This document shows positions 8,798 to 14,248 of a DNA stretch of 24,768 nt, one piece after another. The position numbers and the translations under genes are program-made. Source of the DNA: a virus. The stretch's first letter is position 1; every line of letters starts with the position of its first letter. The stretch covers positions 1-24,768 of IMG/VR virus record IMGVR_UViG_3300044970_000102; one strand, 5' to 3'. Under the pieces are notes generated by a model. It searched no databases. It was not told where the DNA came from and saw nothing but the letters and a program-made list of their open reading frames with translations.

Positions 8798-9517
8798 TTA
8801 TTGTTTTTGTTGTATTTCTTGTAACTCTTCAGCCTTAGCTGCCGCTATTACTTCTTGCTCTCTTATTGATACGCCAGCATATTGTAATATCTTAACAACT
8901 AAATCAGAGAAATCACTCATTGGTAATTCAAAATCTTGATAGTCAACAGCAGATGGATTAAATAATGGATCTGAATCATTCGGCCCTAATGCAACATAAG
9001 TCCATTTTGGTTCTTTTGGATACCTTAAATAATGAGCATCTACATTTGCAGTTATTGTATTAGGATATACCATAAAGTTTGCTCTTGATGTAGTTGTGCC
9101 ATCATTATCCATCAATGTATAAACAGGATAAGAAACAGATGGTGCGGTTAAGTTTGATGCCAATAAATAAAGAATTTTTTGTTGACTTACTTTCTCTATT
9201 TCTTTATTATTTAAAACTAACTTCTGAACGAAATAACTATCCGATGGTACTTCAAAATACGGTGCATCATAAGTAAGTGAAATTACTTTATAAAAAGTAT
9301 CTATAACTTCAGATATTTTTTTAGGTACATCAGCATAACCTTCACCATGAGCTCTTTGATTTTGCTTAATAATTGCATTACTATATAGATAGATATATCG
9401 TTCAAATACATCTAGTTGTGCTTGTTTAGCAAATAGATTAAATTCAAATGGAGTTATATATCCTCGATTGTCTTTTGCTAATATAGACAGAACTGTATTT
9501 CTAACTTCGTTTATCAT
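8798..9517 (-). CDS. Ring/connector (head-tail joining) protein, 239 aa
   Basis: The N-terminal segment KDNRGYITPFEFNLFAKQAQ (residues 15-34) and the later PKEPKWTYVAL and DYQDFELPMSDFSDLVVKIL are features I associate with a conserved structural protein of uncultured Bacteroidetes phages, next to the second ring protein. The C-terminal helix is Ala/Glu/Gln-rich. It is the first gene after a strong terminator and has a TATCTTTG box only six bases before its ATG. It therefore probably starts a transcription unit that runs leftward through the tail genes. The ring role comes from gene order and recollection of the family, not from a search. Confidence 0.65.
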   Translation of the reverse strand: MINEVRNTVLSILAKDNRGYITPFEFNLFAKQAQLDVFERYIYLYSNAIIKQNQRAHGEGYADVPKKISEVIDTFYKVISLTYDAPYFEVPSDSYFVQKLVLNNKEIEKVSQQKILYLLASNLTAPSVSYPVYTLMDNDGTTTSRANFMVYPNTITANVDAHYLRYPKEPKWTYVALGPNDSDPLFNPSAVDYQDFELPMSDFSDLVVKILQYAGVSIREQEVIAAAKAEELQEIQQKQ

Positions 9518-9522
9518 ACTTA

Positions 9523-9530
9523 CAAAGATA
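9523..9530 (-). promoter_or_regulatory. Candidate Bacteroidetes -7 promoter box (TATCTTTG)
   Basis: The minus strand reads TATCTTTG here, matching the Bacteroidetes TAnnTTTG box. It lies just after the terminator at 9533-9559 and six bases before the ATG at 9517. A transcript starting at the usual distance would be leaderless or nearly so. No clear -33 TTTG was seen, because the terminator hairpin occupies that position. Placement between a terminator and a gene start is the main support. Confidence 0.45.
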
Positions 9531-9532
9531 AA

Positions 9533-9559
9533 TAAAAAAAGGCACTTATAATAAGTGCC
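9533..9559 (-). terminator. Rho-independent terminator after the 106-aa gene
   Basis: On the minus strand a perfect 8-bp stem (GGCACTTA with TAAGTGCC, three-base loop) spans 9541-9559. A run of seven T residues and then an AT-rich stretch follow it. It lies 25 bases after the stop of the 106-aa gene and just before the next gene's start region. It should end transcription of the 106-aa unit. Confidence 0.88.
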
Positions 9560-9584
9560 TCTTCCTTTCTAGTTTGATAACTTA

Positions 9585-9905
9585 TTAAGCAATAGCTACA
9601 GATGTAATTAACTGTTGAGTTGCACCAACCAATGGTAATGCAGGAACAATAATAGCATCAGGATTTGATGCTGCGCTATTAGCTAAAGCTAAAGCATTAA
9701 CTACAGCATAGTGAGATGCATAAGTAGCATCAGCAGTAGTAAATGTAATAGTAATTACGTCAGCGGTAGCTACTCCTCCAATAGAAGTCAAAACCAATGT
9801 AGACGTAGATGGCATTGTAATTAAATAATCAGCATTAGCTGAAATCAACGCTTTTGGAAGTGCATCAGCAGCTCCAATCGTAAATTGTAAAAATTTTCTG
9901 TTCAT
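9585..9905 (-). CDS. Small Ala/Thr/Ser-rich protein, likely structural, 106 aa
   Basis: No family was recognised. The product starts MNRKFLQFTIG and is dominated by Ala, Thr, Ser, Ile and Val, with alternating strand-like stretches and no Cys or Trp. It has no signal peptide or convincing membrane segment. Unlike its overlapping neighbours, it stands in its own unit: a TATATTTG box sits 31 bases upstream and a strong hairpin terminator follows the stop. It lies between the capsid block and the ring proteins. A small, strand-rich, independently expressed product at this place could be a capsid decoration or other abundant virion protein. That is inference from composition, position and regulation. 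Confidence 0.65.
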   Translation of the reverse strand: MNRKFLQFTIGAADALPKALISANADYLITMPSTSTLVLTSIGGVATADVITITFTTADATYASHYAVVNALALANSAASNPDAIIVPALPLVGATQQLITSVAIA

Positions 9906-9935
9906 CTTAAAACGTTTTAATTATTAATAACAACG

Positions 9936-9943
9936 CAAATATA
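9936..9943 (-). promoter_or_regulatory. Candidate -7 promoter box (TATATTTG) for the 106-aa gene
   Basis: TATATTTG on the minus strand fits the Bacteroidetes -7 consensus exactly. It sits directly after the stop codon of the 259-aa gene and 31 bases before the ATG of the 106-aa gene, with an AT-rich leader between. No TTTG was found at the -33 position, so the call rests on the -7 box and the placement. Confidence 0.5.
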
Positions 9944-10723
9944 CTAATTATTTGATAATTTATCTTCTAAGAATTGATACAGTTCAACACCTTCATCTGA
10001 TTGCAAGTATGAAGCTAAAACTGTAGCAGCGTTAGCACCATACGGAACTGTTAATAATTTCTTTTTATTTTCTTTTAAATTGAAATACAAATCTTTACCA
10101 TGATTTTTTAATACTAAATAACCATCGGATATAGCTCTTGCTGCAATGTTATTTACTTTTAATGATGGATCATTTACCGCTTCCAAGAAATCTTGCGGAT
10201 ATCTCTTTGCGTAAATCATCATGTCTCTCTTGATTTCAGCACTACTCATTTTATCAACCTGGCCACCAACTAAAATACGAGCAACAGCTTCTAATGTATT
10301 AAAGTCATTTGCAGCCAAATCTCTAGCGGCCAACTGTGCATCAAGTTCAGAGTACATTGACTCAATATCTTCTTCAGCATCTTTTTCATTATCAAATTCA
10401 AAAAATTCACTTCCATTTCCAGGATGATAATGTAAAAATTGTTGTAGCACAGGATTTGTTCTAGAAACTGTTAATACACCATCCTCAAATACAATTGGCT
10501 CAACAATTACATTTTGGTCTTGCTCTTCTTGAAAAGGGCTATTTGAATTTCGAGCGTAACGTAATGGGTGATTTGTATTTGTCTCTTCACAAAAATAAAG
10601 TAGACGTTTTCTAGGAGTATCTTTTGATGCTATATAATAAGCTAAAGGAGCTTGATTATTTTTCAGAATATAAGTTCTGTCTTTCGGTTCGAGAGCAACT
10701 CTCTTAATTTGTAACTTTTCCAT
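9944..10723 (-). CDS. Conserved phage structural or assembly protein, 259 aa
   Basis: The protein opens with a basic strand (KLQIKRVALEPKDRTYIL), then PRKRLLYFCEETN and HPLRYARNSNSPF. An acidic, helical middle follows (about residues 115-150, rich in Asp, Glu and Ala) and a helical C-terminal half containing GYLVLKNHGKDLYFNL and VPYGANAATVLASYLQSDEG. I recall similar proteins next to the capsid gene in Bacteroidetes phages, but I cannot name a function. It is the first gene after the capsid terminator, so it is probably expressed at a lower level by readthrough or from an unseen promoter. A capsid auxiliary or neck-assembly role is possible from position only. Confidence 0.6.
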   Translation of the reverse strand: MEKLQIKRVALEPKDRTYILKNNQAPLAYYIASKDTPRKRLLYFCEETNTNHPLRYARNSNSPFQEEQDQNVIVEPIVFEDGVLTVSRTNPVLQQFLHYHPGNGSEFFEFDNEKDAEEDIESMYSELDAQLAARDLAANDFNTLEAVARILVGGQVDKMSSAEIKRDMMIYAKRYPQDFLEAVNDPSLKVNNIAARAISDGYLVLKNHGKDLYFNLKENKKKLLTVPYGANAATVLASYLQSDEGVELYQFLEDKLSNN

Positions 10724-10748
10724 TTTATATAATTTAAATTTTTAAAAT

Positions 10749-10774
10749 AGAGAGGGCCAATAAAGACCCTCTCT
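10749..10774 (-). terminator. Hairpin terminator after the major capsid gene
   Basis: On the minus strand AGAGAGGGTC pairs with GGCCCTCTCT (eight Watson-Crick pairs, then two G-containing pairs, one of them a G-T wobble) around a six-base loop. A moderately T-rich stretch follows (ATTTTAAAAATTT). It lies 22 bases after the capsid stop codon. The stem is strong but the T-run is broken, so some readthrough into the 259-aa gene is likely. Confidence 0.8.
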
Positions 10775-10795
10775 GTATTTATTGTGTGTTTATTC

Positions 10796-12193
10796 TTATC
10801 CTTTGAAGATAAAGAAGTTGTTAGCTCCAAGTGTACAAAGTGCACGCTCAGTTAACAAGTTTACCTCCATTGCATCTAAGTCGCTAGTAGCAGCTCCACC
10901 AGCAGAACCTGTCATCCAAGTCTTGTAACGACGATTCTCGGTCTCAGAAGCTCTAAATCGAACGTGTAAGAATGGACGTTTAGCATTTTTACCAAGAACT
11001 TGGTCATAAACTGTAGTTGTACCAGCAGGAACTAATACTCCGTTAACAGCTCCACCAACTAGACCACCACGAAGAGTAGCATCGTTAAGATATTTCCAGT
11101 CAGTTTTGTAGAACTCATAACCTCTACGGAAACCAGAGAAACCAAGATTCAAAGCCATTTGCTCACTGTTATCGAACAATCCATAAGATGTTCCACCAAC
11201 TCCGTAAGAGTTTTGAGCAGCCAACATATCATCGATATCAAAAGAGAACTGACGATTCAAGAACAATGCATTTTCAGCGATAGCTCCTTGCTTATCAAGA
11301 CGCTGTACGATAGTATCGAAGTCAGCTAAAGCAGATGGATTACCACCAGCCCATACATTTCCTCTGTTTTCGATTTCGTAGAATAAACCTTTAGTTCCTT
11401 TGTTTCCTAAGTCACCAGTAGCAGCAATAGCTCCAGAACCAGTTTCAGCAGGAACACCTTCTACCATTGACATTTCCATGTAATCTTCAAAACGTAGACG
11501 GTTTTCGTGCTCTGACTTCATGTACCACAAATAACCTGTAGCACCATTCTCAGTAGTTACTTCTACCCATCCGATTTGAGCCATATCAGATCCTGATACA
11601 ACATACTTATCTTTGATGATGATAGGAGATACTTCGAAGATGCTATCTTGTGCTTCCAAAGAACCACTCATTCCGTTAGATCCTTTTTTGAATTCAGAAC
11701 CATAAACAAATGCAGTAAATGTAGCACCAGTATCAGCAGTTGCGATACCACCAGCATTGTAGAAAGCTACTGTAAAGCGATCAGCAGCAGGCAAAGCAGT
11801 GATGATTCCTTTATAAGCAGAAGATGCAGATGCATTATTAGATAGGAATACAGTTTGACCAATTCTGAAAACACAAGTTCCAGTACCAATGTCAAAAGTA
11901 ACGCTATCATCACCACCTGTAGCTCCAACAGCCGTAACAGAAGTGTACTTAGTATGCAAACGACCTTGCTCTGCCCACTTAATTAAGTCAGAGTTAGAAG
12001 GAAGTTCAGCACCAACCATACGCAAGAAAGACGCGATAGATCGGTTTCCATAACGCTCGAATTCTTTCTCATAAGTATCAGGAAGATACTGATTCAAGAA
12101 GTCAAAGTTAGTGATGTAGTTTGTAGGCAATGTTGCCTTTACTGAGCTAGGTGAAATTGCAACACCAGGACTCGCTTGTAATGTTCCAGACAT
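10796..12193 (-). CDS. Major capsid protein (crAss-like, HK97-fold type), 465 aa
   Basis: Length, position directly after a scaffold-like gene and a strong terminator after it all fit the major capsid protein. Recognisable parts include the N-terminal NFDFLNQYLPDTYEKEFERYGNRS (residues about 30-53). Further on are SPIIIKDKYVVSGSDMAQIG, KSEHENRLRFEDYMEMSMVEG and the C-terminal AKRPFLHVRFRASETENRRY, as I recall from crAss-like capsid proteins with the HK97 fold. The DNA is visibly richer in G+C and in C- or G-ending codons than its neighbours, as expected for the most highly translated gene. The start ATG follows an A-rich leader that overlaps the end of the scaffold gene by position (AAAAACTAAAAAAAATG), which would suit strong Bacteroidetes translation. 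No protease gene was seen nearby. Confidence 0.8.
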   Translation of the reverse strand: MSGTLQASPGVAISPSSVKATLPTNYITNFDFLNQYLPDTYEKEFERYGNRSIASFLRMVGAELPSNSDLIKWAEQGRLHTKYTSVTAVGATGGDDSVTFDIGTGTCVFRIGQTVFLSNNASASSAYKGIITALPAADRFTVAFYNAGGIATADTGATFTAFVYGSEFKKGSNGMSGSLEAQDSIFEVSPIIIKDKYVVSGSDMAQIGWVEVTTENGATGYLWYMKSEHENRLRFEDYMEMSMVEGVPAETGSGAIAATGDLGNKGTKGLFYEIENRGNVWAGGNPSALADFDTIVQRLDKQGAIAENALFLNRQFSFDIDDMLAAQNSYGVGGTSYGLFDNSEQMALNLGFSGFRRGYEFYKTDWKYLNDATLRGGLVGGAVNGVLVPAGTTTVYDQVLGKNAKRPFLHVRFRASETENRRYKTWMTGSAGGAATSDLDAMEVNLLTERALCTLGANNFFIFKG

Positions 12194-12198
12194 TTTTT

Positions 12199-13320
12199 TT
12201 AGTTTTTGTTTTTGTTTCTAATTACTAATCTGTTGCCACGATCATCATCTAAAGCTGTAACTCTGAAACCTGGTGCTGGTGTAACTTGTGTAGCTTGTCG
12301 AGTCATGTCAATATTTTTAGACTCTTTAGCCACATTGTCAACCGCGTCTGCCATTCCCTTCTCATAGAAGAACTTGGCAAACTTCTCTGGGTTCGAAGCC
12401 ACTGCAATAGCACGATGGAAAGATTCAGCGTCCTTAAGATAACCTTCATCATTCAAAAACTTTGATACAAAGTTCTGAAGATTAGATTGCTCTTTTAGTA
12501 GGTCAGGTGCTTCAGATGGTTTATAAACTAATTTCTTATTCTCATCCAAACTAAATCCGAAACCTTCGAACTTTTCAGAGAATAACTCAGAAGTTTTGTC
12601 AGCGAAATACTTTGACCTTTTTGCTTGCTCCTCCTCCGCTTGAGTCGTAGCTTGTTTATAACTCTTGTAAGCTTCGTAAGTTTCTTTTTCTTCTTGCGGA
12701 ACAAAAGATTCTCTTGACTCAAGAGGAACTTTATACTGTTCTTTTAATCCGTTAAAGTACTCCTTAGCTTTAGTGAGTTCTTTTTTCTTAGCCAACTGCT
12801 TTTTCTTAATCTCTTTCTCGTCATCAAAGTCTGGATCATATCCAAACTGAGTATCAAGATCGAATTTAATATCATCAATATCAAGATATTTGTCTTTATT
12901 CTTGCGATATTCAAATAGCAATTGGTCCTGATCCATAGAATCATAGTCTTTATTTAATTGAATAAAGTCCTCGATTCCACGACCAGTTTCTTTTTTGTAT
13001 TTCAAATAAGTAGCAACCTCTGGATCTAAATCCTCATTACTTGAACGTTGCTCAAACAACTCATCAAGATTGCTAATCTCTTTGTTATATCTTTTTCCAA
13101 TATATGAAAGAACTTTGTTGTCGTCTATCTCAATCTCTTGAGGTTCAACTACTACATCATTTTGATGTTGTGTTTCTTCAATTACTACTTTATCAACAGG
13201 CGGCTCATCTGTAGATATAAGACCTGTCTTTTCTTCGTGCTCTTTAAGCAACTGTTCTTCTACTTCAGCAACAGACTTCTCTTCAAACTCTACCGCTCTT
13301 ACTTTAAATTCACCTTCCAT
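12199..13320 (-). CDS. Putative capsid scaffolding protein, 373 aa
   Basis: The protein is very rich in Glu, Lys and Asp and almost wholly helical by eye. It has an acidic N-terminal half and long charged stretches (KEIKKKQLAKKKELTKAKEY, about residues 166-185). A short basic C-terminal tail ends LVIRNKNKN. This composition, and a location five bases upstream of the capsid gene, are the usual signs of a scaffolding protein, whose basic C-terminus binds the capsid shell. No protease domain was seen. It is the first gene after the 243-bp control region and its promoter, so it is probably co-transcribed with the capsid gene. The family was not identified by sequence. Confidence 0.65.
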   Translation of the reverse strand: MEGEFKVRAVEFEEKSVAEVEEQLLKEHEEKTGLISTDEPPVDKVVIEETQHQNDVVVEPQEIEIDDNKVLSYIGKRYNKEISNLDELFEQRSSNEDLDPEVATYLKYKKETGRGIEDFIQLNKDYDSMDQDQLLFEYRKNKDKYLDIDDIKFDLDTQFGYDPDFDDEKEIKKKQLAKKKELTKAKEYFNGLKEQYKVPLESRESFVPQEEKETYEAYKSYKQATTQAEEEQAKRSKYFADKTSELFSEKFEGFGFSLDENKKLVYKPSEAPDLLKEQSNLQNFVSKFLNDEGYLKDAESFHRAIAVASNPEKFAKFFYEKGMADAVDNVAKESKNIDMTRQATQVTPAPGFRVTALDDDRGNRLVIRNKNKN

Positions 13321-13341
13321 TTTATTAAATTTATTTTTTTA

Positions 13342-13375
13342 CAAATATAATAATTATATTTTATTACGTATAAAC
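13342..13375 (-). promoter_or_regulatory. Candidate Bacteroidetes promoter for the scaffold-capsid unit
   Basis: TATATTTG at 13342-13349 matches the -7 consensus TAnnTTTG. A TTTA at 13371-13374, inside GTTTA, lies 21 bases upstream and stands close to the -33 TTTG. The expected start of transcription is about 15 bases before the scaffold ATG at 13320. The leader shares AAATTTAATAAAATG with the leader of the gene starting at 20190. Confidence 0.55.
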
Positions 13376-13386
13376 TGCTAATAATG

Positions 13387-13440
13387 GCTAATATATTATG
13401 CAAAAGCATATAAAAATAGTCAAAATAGCTAATATATTAT
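13387..13440 (-). repeat. Two direct copies of ATAATATATTAGC, 41 bases apart
   Basis: Copies lie at 13387-13399 and 13428-13440. Each contains the 10-base palindrome TAATATATTA. The centre-to-centre distance of 41 bases is close to four helical turns, so a protein bound to both would sit on one face. They lie 12-65 bases upstream of the -33 element, an activator-like position. An ATGC-AAAA-GCAT inverted repeat lies between them. AT-rich sequence can produce such repeats by chance, so function is only suggested. Confidence 0.45.
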
Positions 13441-13463
13441 TCTTTGTTTTTTGTATTAGTTGG

Positions 13464-13497
13464 AGCCAAAACAACGATTTTTTTTGTAGTTTTGGCT
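13464..13497 (-). repeat. Hairpin with AGCCAAAAC/GTTTTGGCT stem
   Basis: A perfect 9-bp inverted repeat (13464-13472 and 13489-13497) has a 16-base loop holding a long run of A on the minus strand. No T-run follows, so it is not a typical terminator. It shares the arms GCCAAA and TTTGGC with the neighbouring hairpin at 13507-13541. Confidence 0.5.
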
Positions 13498-13506
13498 GAT
13501 ACTCAG

Positions 13507-13541
13507 TTGCCAAATCTGGAAAAATTCATGCAATTTGGCAA
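13507..13541 (-). repeat. Hairpin with TTGCCAAAT/ATTTGGCAA stem
   Basis: A perfect 9-bp inverted repeat (13507-13515 and 13533-13541) has a 17-base loop. It starts 22 bases after the stop of the 213-aa gene in transcription order. The loop contains T-rich sequence but no T-run follows the stem directly. It may protect the 3' end of the upstream transcript or act with the next hairpin. Confidence 0.5.
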
Positions 13542-13563
13542 GCAAATAATCTGATTTTTACGA

Positions 13564-14205
13564 TTATTCTTGGTCTACATTGTCATAGAACATAGCATCT
13601 GAATCCTCAGTATGCCATTTGTCATATCCTTCACAATTAAACCAAGCGTTGTTAACCAAGTAGTCAGGTTTAGATGGAAATTCTTTTGTCACAAATGAAG
13701 GTTCATACCAACGTACCCTATTGTTTGGCTGTAAGGCTATCTGACCGTTATCAAGTAATATTATATGATGTGACTTGTGCTCTAGTGGATCTTCAGCCAA
13801 TGTAATATCAGTATTTATATCGTTAGACCCCCAATTTATTGTAGCATAATAAGTTCCTTTGTGCCATTGCCTGTCCTTCATGTATACATCAACATTTGTA
13901 TCATACACATAAGAAAGTTGTGTCAATGTAAAACGATAGCTAAAACAGTTCCATATCTGTAAGTAATGGAAAGGTAAGTCGGGATTTGGTAACTCTGGTT
14001 CAGTTAGTAACGCATGGCTAGGTAACTTGTCTCTCATGACGCCATTATCAAGCAAAACTTGAAATAATGCAGCTTGACCTGGCATACATCTTACCGATAT
14101 AATTACGCCTTCTGTAAATTCACCATGCCCCTTTTTAAATTGATACATGTACTCATTCCTTACGAATACCTTTAAAGGAAAGAAATTGTGTTCTATATAT
14201 GCCAT
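13564..14205 (-). CDS. Conserved phage structural protein of unknown function, 213 aa
   Basis: The protein has the sequence pattern of a family I recall from many phages at this position, without an assigned role: NFFPLKVFVR near the N-terminus, LPSHALLTEP (residues about 61-70), QIWNCFSYRFTL, a KDRQWHKGTYYATINWGS segment, then HKSHHIILLDNGQIALQPNN and VRWYEPSFV. It is rich in Trp, Tyr and His and looks mainly beta-stranded, with no signal peptide or membrane segment. It lies between portal and scaffold genes, separated from the portal by a 43-base gap with an inverted repeat, and is followed by the hairpin-rich control region. A head or connector accessory role is likely from position. Confidence 0.6.
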   Translation of the reverse strand: MAYIEHNFFPLKVFVRNEYMYQFKKGHGEFTEGVIISVRCMPGQAALFQVLLDNGVMRDKLPSHALLTEPELPNPDLPFHYLQIWNCFSYRFTLTQLSYVYDTNVDVYMKDRQWHKGTYYATINWGSNDINTDITLAEDPLEHKSHHIILLDNGQIALQPNNRVRWYEPSFVTKEFPSKPDYLVNNAWFNCEGYDKWHTEDSDAMFYDNVDQE

Positions 14206-14221
14206 ATTTACATTATACTGG

Positions 14222-14244
14222 TTACAGTAAACTGTCTACTGTAA
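14222..14244. repeat. Inverted repeat TTACAGTA/TACTGTAA between portal and 213-aa genes
   Basis: An 8-bp perfect inverted repeat has a 7-base spacer (14222-14229 and 14237-14244). A third ACTGT lies inside the spacer, so ACAGT/ACTGT occurs three times in the 43-base gap. No T-run follows on the minus strand, so it is not a standard terminator. An operator or RNA hairpin is possible. Confidence 0.4.
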
Positions 14245-14248
14245 ACAA

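Larger units (their letters stand above)
13321..13563 (-). promoter_or_regulatory. 243-bp intergenic control region ahead of scaffold and capsid genes
   Basis: This is the longest non-coding gap in the window. Its minus strand holds, in reading order, a 9-bp-stem hairpin (13507-13541), a second 9-bp-stem hairpin (13464-13497), two copies of ATAATATATTAGC, a small ATGC/GCAT inverted repeat (13398-13409), and a -33/-7 promoter pair. The leader ends in AAATTTAATAAAATG. No open frame of credible length was found. The layout suggests a control point that separates the terminase-portal unit from the scaffold-capsid unit. Confidence 0.6.

Noticed and set aside
10663-10845. 60-aa minus-strand frame spanning the capsid terminator
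   Set aside because: It crosses the end of the capsid gene, the hairpin terminator and the start of the next gene, and has no family resemblance.
13138-13350. Plus-strand 70-aa frame over the scaffold start and promoter
   Set aside because: It is low-complexity (Phe/Tyr/Leu-rich), lies on the antisense strand of an acidic coiled-coil gene, and no other gene in the window uses the plus strand.
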